Shown piece by piece: positions 39,001-54,000 of a DNA stretch of 64,000 bases. Every line of letters starts with the position of its first letter. Within the stretch, counting starts at the first letter, position 1. The position numbers and the translations under genes are program-made. This DNA comes from Echinarachnius parma (lineage: Eukaryota; Echinodermata; Echinoidea; Clypeasteroida; Echinarachniidae): positions 1-64,000 of the forward strand of contig JBAMJV010000848.1 in assembly GCA_037951105.1 (NCBI GenBank), written 5' to 3'. Under the pieces are notes generated by a model, which ran no database searches, was not told the DNA's origin, and saw only the letters and a list, made by a program, of their open reading frames with translations.

Positions 39001-42000
39001 CAGTTGACTGAACAGGAAACGAGATACATCGTTTTGGGAATATGCTTCTTCTCTTCGCATCTCATTTGTCACCGGGCATTGTCAAACAGATGTTTTGTTT
39101 TATAGATTTTTTCTTTCTTTTCTATTTGCTATAATTCATCTTCTAGGAGCCAGAGAGCTTCTCTCCCTTTTTGTACTAGTACTGTCGCTAATTTGTGCCT
39201 CTGCAGTATTGAACGCAAACAATATTTAACCAAGGAGGTACTAGTATCTCCTTGATTTAAAAAAAATCTTTGCTGTTTGCAAGAGCATGTATCATTGTAT
39301 CATTAAGGAATCAGGTTTGCTTGTCTCTTTTAATAGCCGCCATCATGGAAGTTCAGCTCTCAAAGCAAAGAAATAGTCTATAGGCAAATTGTCATGAATG
39401 GGTAATAATTAGGGACATCTTGACTAAAGCAGTAAAGGAAAAAAGACATTGGGCTTGAGGAAATTTAACCTCTTCAAAATCCCAAAAAATTATAAAAGAG
39501 CCCAAAATAATATTTCTCATAGAGAAAAATGTTACACAAATTTGTATGGCACGCAAGTTTGATAAGTAGCCCCCTAAAATTGAATGTAACTTTGTTTTTC
39601 CATGAACTAAATAAAGTGGGGTTATTTTTACATTTAGTATCTTTGTACATATATACCATACCTCCCATTAGACAAGTAATTGATAATGACAAGACAGTGA
39701 TTAGAAAAGGATGCAAAAATAGGAAGGATTCCAGCTCCCGCAAAGATTTCTTCAAAATAGGGCCGCTGAAGGCTACGGATCATCGCGCTAATTTAATTAT
39801 CAGTACTTAGAATAGTGGAGAGCACAAATCCAAGCTGCAAATATATCTCAGTTAATTAAAAATTGGAAAGCCGGTACTCTTATCTGTCTACTATTTTAAT
39901 CAGTCATTAAGCCATTGCTTTCTATAATATATTGAAATGTGCACAGAGTTTATTCAGGTTCATGCAGATAATGTACATGTAGATAATTAAACTATTAACA
40001 ATTCAGATAGTTTATGTAAGCATAAATGTCAGAACAGTACACGGTTGTCAATATCAATTTCCATCTTCTTAATTAAAAACAAGTATCCTACAGTATTTAC
40101 TTATATTGCACCGTTCTGTTTAGTCCAACAATTAATAATAAATACATGCCAGATCAATCTCAAATTTTACACAAGAAATTTTAAGAAAATGCATGTTACA
40201 TCAAATAACACATACACTGTACAACTACACCAACAAATACATCAGGGTTGTCCCACCAACAACAACAACAACAACAAATACATACATGTATATTAAAAAC
40301 ATCAACACCACTAAAATCAACAATTATGCAAACTACACACAAGAACGATAGCCCTACCAATAACAACACAATTCAACTACGATAGTACAGTGTACCAGTA
40401 TAATCACGATGATAATGGGTGAAAAATAATAAATGGCTTTGACAAAAAAGTCAAACAAGTATTAAGTCTAACAAAAGTCTTCTGTATGTAAATCCAACCA
40501 CTCCAATAATGTCACACACAAAACACAAACAGTTTACAACTACAAAAGTACTTAAAAAAGGAATTATCAAACACAATTACAATGTGACACTACAACTACT
40601 GTATGTATAGCCAGTTAGACAAATAAAGTAAAAAAATCAATGCTAGAAATTAACTTATTTTTCCTAGTGACTCAATTGGGCAAATACAGAATAAAGAATT
40701 GTAAATACTGGTGGCCCAAATGACAGAAAAAACATTGATAATTCTGTTTTTAGTGGGTTGCCCACTGGAGCAAGTGAAAATTTAGAATTAAAAAAAAAAT
40801 TGTGGCCCGAAGCTCAATTTTAGTGGCCCTGGGCCAGCAGGCTGGTGCTAATGTCGAGTACAAAATAATAATACAAGAATTATCAATTTATACAAGAATT
40901 ATCAGTATAGTTGCCCATGCAGTGAAGCAAGTACAATTTTGAATTATTTGGGGGGAAATGGTGGCCCGAAGCTCAATTTTAGTGGCCAGAAACTCAATTT
41001 TAGTGGCCAGGGGCCAGCCGGCCAGTGCTAATTTTGAGTTGTGCTAAAACAATAATAAATTGTGAAAGTGGTACAAAGTATACTTACAGTAATCTGACGG
41101 ATCTGAGTCCGGTGAACGTCTCGTTGGTAATGCATGTCAGCCTGTTGCTCCTTAGCATCCTGTGTGTGAGCATCAAACAATATTTGAAATAATTTTGAGT
41201 GAAAATTGACAGCCCTGCAACTTAACCGCGTATACGTTTTACTACCATTCAAGCATCATTGATTGGACTCTAACTGTTAGTTTTTAATGATAGTTAAAAG
41301 TTTGAATTACTAAAATTCTGTTTGACCAAAAACTGTACTATCCATTAATCTGCATTTTGTGAATGTAGATTAATATTTGTTTTTATTACACCCCAAAAAT
41401 GCATATGTAATGTAGGTGCATGTTGTGGTCAATTGATTATCTTTTTCAATTACTTTTTCCAGGAGAAAAAATTACCAGTCATTCAAGTTAATGAAAGTGA
41501 ATGACACGCGGTAAAAACAACATTTTGTTCATTCGTTATGAGTATCTGATGGGATACATATTTTGTTTGTATTATACAAGAAATTTAATACCATTTAAAA
41601 ACTTATAAATGTTGATGTGTACATAATTGTGAAATTTTGATCTCCACTACCCCTTCATATTCCCGGCGTTTACAGCTGTATGTATTGTTGCAGGGATAGA
41701 ACTCAACCAAAAAACGATCAATAACCATTCATTCTAGTTTTGATAATCCCTTTGTAGTATGATTTCAGGGCTTCAAAGGGGAAAATATCGAGACATTTAC
41801 AAAAAAGTTTGTCCTCGGTGAAACTAAACTTTCTAGCCTATTATTTGCCAATAGATCCTTTTCATTGTAAGCCATCATATATGCAAACATATCATTTTAA
41901 CCCAATTTGTATTATCGTATTAGCAGAACAGCAACCACAGCAGTAAGAAAAACACTATTATTATAATAAAGCTTTTCAAATGATATCATGAGTATAAATG

Positions 42001-45000
42001 CAAGGAAAACCGATGATCCAATCTCGAAGTAAATGTCATAATACAATTAATTTTTACATGATTGAAATATATATGCTGATTTTTTTTCTGATGTATGAAA
42101 TTGAATAAGCATTATGAATATTAGTTATAACTTACAATACTCAAGTGTATTCAATCATTTTACTGTCGTGACTTATGAGTGGGTTATATAATCCTTTAGA
42201 TGTGCATTAATGATTGATCGATGGAATTGATGAAAAAGTTGATGTTATATAATGATGTCATTTGATGTTTTACACACTATCAGATGGATGGATCAATAAG
42301 TTGATTGATTGATAGATCTATAGATTGATGGATGGATGGATGAAAAGATTGCATAATTGGAAGAACTAATGGATCAATTACATTGATTGATGGAATGATT
42401 GATGGATGAATGGATGGTTAAATAGATGATTGGTCAGATTGATAAATCAATGAATTGATTGATTGATTGATGGATGGATGGATAGTATTTGTTTTGATGG
42501 CTAATTGGCACTCGGAATGGATGGGATAAATAAAATAAGACGATCATTCTCCAAGTAATTTCCGGAGTACACTTCATTTTTGAAAATCCATTTCATCCCA
42601 GTTTATATTTCAAGACGAGCCGTACGTCTTTCCAATCTTTCCAATTCCTCACTTCCAAGTCCATTTCCCACAAGCGGACATGGTTCAAACATAAACACCC
42701 CAAACCCCAGGCTTTATAGCAGGGATTTGCCCGTGTCAATAATTATGTTTGGATTAGACCGAACTAGACTCGCTCACACCTGCGACCATCTATTTTCCTT
42801 TCAAACAACAGCCCTTATTTTCTGGTGATTCATTTTCAAACAACTGTTCTCTTTGTGAATTCTGATCGAGCGCTTGGATCTTCGTTATGGATGGCTTTAC
42901 TATACCCCCCCCCCCCTCCCCTATCTACATGTACCTCTCAACCCCCTCCCCCTAACCTCTCATCTAGTATCTCCAATTCATCAATGTGCGTCACACATTT
43001 TATCATGACCCAGCCATTTAGTCCACCCTAGCAATGAGCCCTTGCCCCATGGCCCTGGTCTGGTTGACTTTTATTACATCTTCAATCCCGCCTCCTCCTC
43101 TCCCCCCTCCCCCCACCCCCACTCTCCATTTCATTAAGGTGTGCACACATTAAACATGATTCAAACATGTAGTCCCCTTCAGCTATGAGCTCGGAAGTAC
43201 AATATACATGTAAGGTGACGATGGGTGGGGGGAAGTTTATAGAAGAAGGAAAGAGCGACAGATGATATGTATATGTGCATATATATGCTGTATGTACTTA
43301 TTATGTACTAATAGTGTTGGGATGAGGATTTGCCCATGTTTGTGGTTGTCATGGTGATGATGGAGATGAACAGGTGGGCAGGATCGGGGTGGATTGGTTG
43401 GAGACCACTTGTAGGCCATGTAGGGGGGCGGGGCTCCCTGGAGGGAACAATCAAAGTGCAAGTTCAATATGATCACCTTAAAAAGTTAAAAAAACGAACA
43501 GTGGTTCTGATTCACAAATGCAAATTTGATCGGACAGCGAGAGAAACAAGAAACAAGCACTCCTAAACCGCAACAGTACTCAAATTACTAAACTGTATAT
43601 TGTATTATCAGTGTGAGGTATTTCAACCTAAGTTTGAAACATGGGTGAAGAGCAGCACTAAACGAGTGCTCGACACTAGCACTTGCCCTATTGCCCAGGG
43701 CAAGTCAAAATTGATGTCATGCAAGTGAAATTTCATAAATGGTCTAGTTTGGTTGCCCTTTTGGGCAACTAACATTTCTATTCAACTATGAGAGAAAAAT
43801 CGAATTCCTTGTTTATAAATCTCATCTACAATATAGTCAGAAACAAGCAAGACTTAAGACAAGCAAACTCAGTTGCCTTGCGTGACTACATTTTCTTTTG
43901 TTTCACAATAGTTTTGGAGGGCAAGTAAATTTTCTGTTCGGGCAAATATAATCAGAAAATTAATGTATTTACTGGCCCGAATGGGCAAATAGAACATACA
44001 GTTAGTGTGGAGGCTTGACCAAACTACACCTTTTACTGTTAATAAAGATAGACCAGTGAGACCACTACTGCTACTTTTATTTTCCCTGAACCATACGAAG
44101 TGCCATAAAGATAAAATAATGATATATGGAACTGAATGTTTGTCTGAGTGTGCATGAATTTAAATGAGGGATGTATAAGGATGAATAATTGATATGCATG
44201 AGACTCTCAATTATAACAAGATGATGAACATGTGACTTGTGTTAATAAAGATGCGATATGGATGATCATATATGAATTTGTTAACTTGAAATTACTTGTT
44301 ATGATTCAATCCCCAAATTATTTGTCCTGATAAAACACCTAGATGACATGATATATCTTGAAAAGAAATAACTTCTTTTTGACTAGATTTAATACAAATT
44401 CCTGGGAAGGATCAAAGTTACTGAAAAATGTTCGCACCAGAACTGAATTTATTTATGCACCGATATATTGTGGCGCATCGAGAAGTACATAAAATCAAGA
44501 CTATTTTCCCGATAAATTCACAACATCATGCATAAATGTCAATGCAACACCATAGCATAAATGCATAAACATGCATTATATAAAAACTGAATGAATAAAA
44601 ACCAAATGTAAATATGGGTACATGTTCCAGAAGGGGTCAAAGAGTTTGGTATATTATAATTAAGAAGTAACGTTGCAAGGTGTTTTAACAATCATATGTA
44701 ATAAATAAGAGAATATTTAAATTGAGATAACTGTCGTGCTGTAGAAATGAAATCATATTATCAAAATAAAAAGGGATGGAGATATAATATAGTTATCCCT
44801 TTAAAGCAAGAAAACAAAATAAGATAATTATTAAAATCATGTCAAGTCAACCTCAACCATTCTGTAACGGAGAGAAGAACAAATGAACAAATTAATTAGC
44901 ATACATGTGAAGAAAAATAAACCAAAACGGAAGAAGAAGCAATCAGTGATTAGTAGTGGTTAGTGGGGTGAGAGTTGTTCAAGTTAGTTGCCATGGTAGC

Positions 45001-48000
45001 AAACAAGCAGCGTGTTGCTATGGGAGCAAGTGGTTAGTGGATTATTAGTGTTAATACAAATAAATTAATATGCATACATCATATATATGATTCATGTTAT
45101 TAAAAGGAAGCTGTGGTTATACATTATACGAAGAAGAAAAAAACGGTTAGAACACCATGCATCGTTAAACGTGACCAAGGGCCATGTTGCAGAAAGAGTT
45201 ACTATCGATTGTAAAGTTGCAATTAATTGCAAGACAGAAAATATGCACAATTGAACCAATCAGATTTGCACATTTAGTCACATGTTCTTACTTGCAATTG
45301 ATTGCAACTTTAGAATTGAGTGCAACTCTTTCTGCAATGGGGCCCCCTGTGTGTGATTTGTGACTGCAAAATAATCGCAAAAATACATTTCCTTTCATTT
45401 CAACCTCATCATTTTGATTACTTATGTGGTCTATAATCTCCACAAGGAATACAGTCATATTATCTAATTCTTTGGTGTTTTTGGTTTAATCTTTGGTGAA
45501 GTGCTAAGTGTATGTCGTAGAATTCATCATTAATTCTAGAGAACCAATTACTTTTAATCATTCTCCTTTATATTTAAGCAAAATTCCTGCATGTGAAGAC
45601 AGCACACAAGACATTTAATATGAGTGGCAATAGGTGAAATCTTATTTGAGCGTTTTGAACAAAATATTTATACATCAATTCATTTATTTTCGTGAAGTGA
45701 ATGTTTCGGGTGATTTTTTTTTTAGTGAGCCGGGTGCCCTCCATTTTGTCAATACAACATAAAATCAGGTGCTATTATAAACAAACTTTAGTTGCCATGG
45801 TGAAGTACTAATTTTTTGCAGTCAAAAGTCACAACAGAATTAATACTAAATTATTAATTGAACAGTCCACTACAGTGATTAAATACGAAAAACAAAACCT
45901 CATGAAAAAAGCAGAATTCATTGACTTTTAAATCAAAATTTGTTTACATCTAATCTAGATATGACTTGACATGTGGGTTGATATCAATGTAAAAGTGATG
46001 GTATACTGATTTTTGTAAATAAACGGGGGAATAGGAACTTCTATGGATTACTTTAACTTAAGGAAATCTATATCGGATGACATTTTAGACAATCTAAAAA
46101 CTAACTTTTTATGTGTTATATAAACCACAAACTCTATAGTATGACTTTTTCATGAGGCTTTGCTTACAAGTATCAATTATAAGAGAAAAGCATTAGTGAA
46201 TATATCAGCTCCCTCAACAAATGCAAAACAAAAACAAGATTATAAGACAAATTGAATACAATATTATAGAAAATATCACACATCAAAAAAAGAAAGAATA
46301 CATAAAAAAAAGAAAAGTAGGCTTAAAGTATGTGTGCGCCCGCAAAATACATGAAGTTATTTATGCGATGAACAGATGCCACGCCCCAAAGACGGTTATT
46401 ATGGTGATGAATAGATGCCACGCCCCCCAAAAATGAGTGTTATGGCGATGGATAGAGGCCGCGCCCCAAAATGGTTATGTTACAGTGATGAAAAGTTGAA
46501 ATGCCCCAAATTGGTTACTATGGCGATGAAAAGAGGCCACGCCCCCAAACGATTATTATGAAGATGGAAAGAGGCCACGGCCCCAAACAGATGGTTATTT
46601 AGGCGATGAAAGATGCCACGATGCTCGGAGCGATGTCTGATGGGATAGCATTATACTCACAGGGTTCGCAGGTATTTGAGTCCTAGGAAAGTGTGGCCCC
46701 TCACTTTGCTCAGTTTGTTGTTAGTGAGCTTTCTGCACGTTTCAAATGCGCAAATACAAGAAATATATACATGATACACGTTCACATTGATAAAGATATA
46801 TATTTTTTTAATGAGTATATGTACACAAGTATGACGTAGGTATTACAATTGACACTTAATACTGGCATTAAGTTTGGGATTAGAAAAGGGGAAGAAATGC
46901 ATTTGTTATATCAAATCTTTCTCCATTTTAAAAGACACATTACGGTCTTTTTGTTAATGTCAGTTAAACAATGGAGGTTCAATTTACATAGTTTTGTAAT
47001 GACATTAAATTTGGGGATAGAGAAAGGGAAATATACATTTCGAATGTCATTTGATATGTCTAACTTTATTTACAATTGATAAAAATATTACATTTGGGAA
47101 TCGAGAAAGAAACAAATTCTAAAAATATTATATTTTCTTTTCCCCTCTCCATATAATTCATTGATTCATTTTTGTTGGTGTTATCAAAACTAAGACTATT
47201 TTTAGTTGGGTGTGTAGTGTAGCCATTAAAACTGTTTAAAAGCAAAGGATGCATTTTGGTGTGGCAAAAGTGATCTTTGACTACTAGATTTGTTCTAATC
47301 AAAGTGAATGACTACTACATTGTCTATAGTCAAAGTGAATGACTAACTTGTATATAGTCAAAGTGTATGACTAACTTGTCTATAGTTAAAGTGATGACTG
47401 CTAAATTTGTTTTAACCATAAAGATTAACTACTAAAGTTATTCTAATCAGTGAATGTCTAATAATTTGTTTTTAATGAAAGTGAATGATTTCTAAACAAT
47501 TTCTTTAGTTAAAATAGTGAGAATTAATGACACATATCAAATAAAAACTTGATCACTATAACTCTTCCTATACCAGTCAAAAGTTGGATGGGGATTGGTC
47601 AATAAGAGCATATGATTAGAGTGCAGAAAATTATTAGCAGCATCATACAAACCCTTTCAAATTACAGACATGCACATCATTATTAATTAAAAAGAAGAGT
47701 AGTCCATTCCTTGAAAAATTACAGATAATGTTTGTTTCCATTAATATGTTTTTCAGAAATTGATAATGCATGTGAATGAACTGTTGAAGGATCTGTAGCA
47801 AACCTACTGGATTATTGTCCGAGTAACAGAGTAATTCCTACACGTTTTTCTGTACTGATTCATGAGTTTTTACCATATGATATTCTGGAAACAAACTAAA
47901 CTCTTTCAGAACTTTACCAATATCAGAAGATATGAATTGCACATCCCCAGTACACTTATTATCTTATACTATTAGATAAGGAAATTAATAAAAAATGTTC

Positions 48001-51000
48001 AAGTAAGTTTTTCAAACATGTGCATAGATAAATCAGTTGACTTTGTTCAGACATCAATTTTATTATTTCAACATATTCATACAGCCTTTAATAAAGAAAT
48101 AAAGTAATGTTAAAAACATACATATATATACAAGTATATAAATATACATATATCTGGGGGGATGTTTGGGGTTTTGCAGGTCTATTCAGCTCACAAGTCT
48201 CGCTTTTAAACAAGAAAGAACAACAAAAGGGAAAGACAGAAAAGTTAAAGAAGTAATGGAAAAGTAACCCAATTCTGAAGGAGGGGAAGGTCATAGGGAA
48301 ACAAAAACAAACTTGTCATGGTCATTTTTAGATCTGGACACATTTTTCTTTACAGAAAAGAAATATGTGGAATAATAGTGAGGATGTGGAATTCATTTGA
48401 GTAAAGAAGAAGTGGAGGTAGAAGGAGTAGTCTAAAACAAGATGAAGAAGGCAAAAAAGGGAACACAAAGGTAGAGGGATCAAGGCACACAAACTTACAA
48501 CTCTAAAGGGAGGTAGAGGAGGGAGAAAAATAAACGTTTAAGTCAAAATTATCAACTACAGAAAAAAACAGGGGAAAAAGACAATTACAAACGGGAACAA
48601 AGAAAAAGGAAGAAACAAACTTTTACATCTAAAATTGAAGTACATGTAGAAAGAGAAACAAGAATTTACAATTACAAATGGAAGAAAGACAACGAAAAAA
48701 AAAAAAAAAAATTTTAAAATCAAAATTAGACTTTTGAAAGGAGGACGAAAGAGAAATCCAAACTTACAATTCCAAGAGTGCGGAGGCTCCCGCGAAGGCC
48801 CCGTCCTCTATCAGAGAGATGCGGTTGTCCCGGAGATCCCTGGACATTGGGATAAACGATGGAGACGACGAGGGCACATCAAATATGGATAATTCTCAGA
48901 GAGAGAGGGAAGGGGCATCAAATATTGATAACAAATGATGATGAAGACGGGAGGAAAAGCGGCATCAAATATTCAGAAGGGTAATTAAACTTGATGGCTA
49001 CATGCATTTTATTCATGTAATGTGCCAGATAACGCCAATACACTGGTTGATGGGCATGCATGGATAAAATACAAGTTATGTGTCTGATACGTGCTACTTA
49101 GTAATTGATGGCACACATGCATATATGCATGGGTATGTGTGCCAGATAAACCATGCTCCCATTACAAGCATAAAGCACCTAAGGACAGAAGCTTGGTACT
49201 TGAAGAGGAAAACACATTTTCTGCTTTTCGATCATCTCCTTTATTTTGTATTCTTCCATTCTTATTGCGTAATGAGAAAGGACAGTGACACTGTACTTCT
49301 GCTGAACATCTAACAACAAAGTTGACAGAACAAGTAAACAAGTCAACTTAAAGGGATCTAGTAACATTATCCAAATCATCAAAACTTATTTGGAACTCTA
49401 GTGGTTCTCTCATACCTTGTCATATTCATACTAACAATAAAAGCACGGGACAGGTTTCGGTTTTTCAAATTTCCATTTCGTTTAAAAGATATTTACGATT
49501 GAAGTGTTCAGATGTAAAACTGTCTACGTGTACAAAGTAAGTGCAATGAGTTAGTGAACATCACTTTGCATTTTTGCTCATTTCTCGGCCAAAAAACATC
49601 CAATTAAAGTGGAATTTTCACACATTACTTTGTGGACATATCAGATCACACCAATACACATTCTATTAATCACTCATCATTATTTGCACTTCTCAACAAA
49701 GTGACTAGATCCCTTTAACCATTTTTATATTCTTTCACCCTGTGATTGCCCTTCATTTGTGATAGCATGAATATTGCATGGTTAATATGCACCGATTGAT
49801 GTTTATAGTGCATTACAAAGACAGTTTTAAATTCAGGATACAGAGTATTACATTTTGTATGACACATTCATTTAACCTTCCAACAAAGAACTCAGACCTA
49901 CTTTTAGATGCTCAACATTCGTCACAGAAAAAAACAAATGAAACCAAAACAAATTGGCCAAGTTCTACTTATAGAGAGCTTTTATGGATTCATTCAATGA
50001 AAGTAAACAACAAGGACCACAAGGATTTTGTTTCTGCACCTGGTTTGGTGGCCTAATAACATTCAAAGTTAAGCAGTGACGCTTTTATGAAGAAAAAAAG
50101 TTTTAAAGACTCTTGTTCACAAGAGTTCAGTACTAATGTACGATGTATGAAAATTGCATTGTCTATTAAAAAGGGAACAGGTAACTTAACTTCTAGATAT
50201 ACTTACAGGATTTTCAGGTTTGGCAGATTGAGGAACTTTCCATCCGATGAGATCCTGGAGATTTCATTTCCAATCAATTTCCTACAAGGAATGGAGAAGA
50301 AACATGGGAATAGTTTCCATTGTCAAGGGGAGATAACAGGTATTTGTAAAAAGCTATTTGATTGAGAATGATTGGCTGCAATGTAATATACACTTCAAAG
50401 AGAATAGCTTGCATTTTTTAAAAGCTTTGTGTATCAAAGTTTTAAGACACTGACTGATTCATTAAAGAGAATGAGAGCCAAGACCAATCAGCAAGTCAGA
50501 AAATTGTATTAGGCAGTTTTTAAATTACATGAATGGTGACGGGAAGCTCAACTTGGCCTCAACCAGTGCTAATTTGTTGGCCCTGTCCATATAGATGATT
50601 GATATATACCATTTATTCAGTGGGGGTGGGGGGGGGGGGGGTGATTATTTTACTGTATACTTAAAGTTCTGTGGTAGAAGTTGGGATGTTATCAGGTTTG
50701 GGGGAGGGGGGAGGGGGGAGGGGGAAGGGGGAGGAAGAGGAAGGGAGCAGGAGAAAGGTAGAGCGTAGGAAGAGAGGTATGAAGGAGGGGAGTGAGGAGG
50801 GGGAGGGAGGGGGAGGGAGGAGGGGGAGGGGGAGGTGGAAAGGGAGGAGGGTGCTATGGATATATTATACTTACAGTTCTGTGGTATATGTTGGGATGTT
50901 ATCCGGTACGGTGGGCAGGCCCCTGTTGGAACAATCCACGATGCTACCCATACAGACGCACGAGTCGGGACAGTCAAAGTCGATGAAACATTCGCCGGCT

Positions 51001-54000
51001 CGCACCGTGCGGAAGTATTCCGCATCTGAAATTAAACCAGATTACAGACTTTCTATTTAATTGAAGTGTGTGTTTGATAGAAATAAATCTAATCAGACTG
51101 AATTGAAAACCTAATTATAGATATAATCGTCACAATTAAATGAGCGTCATATATGCTTTTTTTAATTTTCTTGCTCATTTGCTCACCTCTCACTATTCCT
51201 ACCAAACTAAACATTAACTTTGTTTTGTTTCATAAAAGTTACACAAAGAGTAATAAGAAAATGAAACAAACTGTCAAAACAACTTGTTTGGTTAAAATCA
51301 CCTGTGCAATAAACAAATGAATAAGAATATTTACAAAATGAAAATTCATATACTTCTTTCCAACCATCAAATCATTAATCTTTCAATATAAATATATCAT
51401 ATATTCATATAAACTACATTGAAAAACAAATATTCCTTTCAGATAATTTTTTCTTCTTCACTAAATCCTTTGAAATCTGCTATTTTCATTTTACTGCGAT
51501 TTCATATTCTTAAAATCTGAAAGATATCTGGCTGGGCTTTTAGCTGCATTATGAGTAGAGCCCACTAGTGACAAACATAAAAACCCTGGGAATACAGATC
51601 TACATTAGCGATAAGCATAGTGCCTATGACAGGCATTTGCTGTCAAAAAACAACCATCTTCAATGTATAGATCAATACAAATCGAAGACAATTACATTTG
51701 TAAATTCCTAGGAGCAAATTAAATTAAAAGTGAACCTGTCCATTAAAAAAAAAATCTGCTTATTAAGACTACTTCTTATGTCTCCTTTCGGTCTTTTAGA
51801 CATGTTTGATCAAATTTTCTTTGAAACTGACTGCACACCATAAGTGACTTCCCTGGGATGGCTTAGGCGGACTATCGCATCTTCACTGGGCAAACGCTAA
51901 GAAAGGCTGGGGGATAATGGACTGGTAAATCTCCCAGAATTGGACTGCAATATCCCCATAAAATGCAAATAACCTCGGCACAAATCATTTATCTATAAAG
52001 TGAGGAGCAAGAGTTGTGCAGTGACTTCTTTAAAGTTCAATCGATAGAAGAAATATACTTTTACTATTTTTTTAGCTTTATTTTGATGAAGGTTTTCTTA
52101 GTTGAGTGGCATTACAATTGTGATGTGTTTTGCTCATCATCTTGCATATCACTTCAAGCCTATTATCATTTTTATTTTTGATACCATTGTTCTTTTGTTT
52201 GTGTACTTCGAAAAAAAATTCATACAACTTTATACAACTAAACCATATCAAATCAGCTGCTTATTTTTGTGTCTGTATACGTACATTGTATATCAACAAG
52301 CAGACTTTATAAAGAGTGTTGCAGTCATATTGATACACAATAAGAAAGGCAGCTACAGTATAAAGAACCAATCAAATATATTTTAGCCTGTGATGGAGAA
52401 TCTGGTAATTTTGAAAGCTAAGGACAAATTTAAATCAGTTTTCACCATTTCTCATATCTTGACTAAACATTGTGTATTATTTTTTTGTTAATTTTATACA
52501 TGTATGTTCCCCCCTGAGAAATTGTCATTTATATTTTCCATAATAAAAAAAAATAAAAAAATAAAAAGCATAAAATATGTGAAACAGAATAAAACAATAA
52601 TAACAAATAGACAATATGTGACCGGCTATAGCAAGACCCAGCACTTGTCCGTAAAAATCAAAATGTAGATTTTCATACAATTAGAAAGGCCTCATCACAA
52701 GCTTTCATTTGATGCTTTGTTCCAACAAATTGGTCAATAATTGACAAAGATACAATCATAAGTCTTTTACACACATTATGTGAATTTAAAATGCAAATTT
52801 CTTCAAAACATGAATTATCGACAAGTGCAGGGTTTTGCTATAGCCTATAGCCGGTCACATATGATAAGCAGAGAACAGAACAAGTAAGAGAAAGAAGTAA
52901 CATATTTTAAAAGCTTATTATTAAAAGACAAATCTACCGCACCTTTACACTTGTACTTGATACTCTTCATGTTAGAGATGCGTTTGCGCTCCATCCTCTT
53001 CGGTCCCGCGCACCGCGCCCCACTCGTCTCCACGGGGTTCTCTTCAAGGTATTCGGCAAGCCATTGCAGATTGCAATCGCAGATGAACGGGTTACGAGCC
53101 AAGTGCCTAATTGAAACAAAGAAAAAAAACAGATATAAATATGATAAACTCTCAAATTAAGGTACATCACCTTAATAATCTTCATTACTATCTAGATTGT
53201 TATAGTGGGAATCAGAGTGTTTTTTTTTTCAAGGTATTCGACTAGCCATTGTAGGTTGCAATCGCAGATGAAAGGGTTACGAGCCAAGTGCCTTGAAACG
53301 AAGAAAAAAAACAAATATAAATATGATAAACTCTCAAATTAAGGTTCATCACCTTAATAATCTTCATTACTTACTACATCATTATGTAGATTGTTATACC
53401 TAGTGGGAATCAGAGTGGTTTTCTTCAAGGTTTTCGGCCAGCCATTGCACAAAAAAAATCAATATACAGTATTAAAGGTAAATGCCCTTAATCATTATTA
53501 AGGTTAGGGTTAGTGTTATAGTATATCTATCTTGATGTTTGTAAATATTGTTGTATTTTATTTTAAATAGCCATGTCATGCCACTGCAATTCAGCTTGTA
53601 GCTGCGAATATGACATTTTGTTTGTTGAATAAATACCATATTATATAATATAAATATATCTGCAATAGTTGTGAGAATCTTTAGGATTTTTATGCAGGTA
53701 CATGTATTGAGCCATGGCCAGGTTGCAATCGCAGATGAATGGATAACAAGCCCGTGAACGGTTCAAACACAAACAGATTGTTTTATATAAAGTATGATTA
53801 AGTTTCAGGGTGAAAAAAGAACACATCCTTTTTATAAATCCATACTGAGTTTCTACAAATGTATATATATTTACATATTTATAGTACTGTAGTTGATCTG
53901 TTTATTTGTATATTTCAAAACACTAAAAAGACTGAATTATTAGTGAATGGACTATTGCCTGGGAAGGGTGGGGGGATAAGGCCCCACCCTCTTAGATCAT

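Larger units (their letters stand above)
37733..41087. other. slit intron
   Basis: AT-rich with no gene. It contains a palindrome at 39225-39260, an AAC/ACA-rich tract at about 40255-40285 and the dispersed GCCCGA/TGGGC repeat from about 40634. GATAGTTGAGTTTTGGTATAGAGGGCGC at 37856-37884 also recurs in reverse at 48-82, marking a dispersed repeat end. Confidence 0.4.

Noticed and set aside
50645..51060. Gly/Glu-rich or Pro/Ser-rich long frames
   Set aside because: Low-complexity purine tract; only the minus-strand exon 50875-51025 is real.
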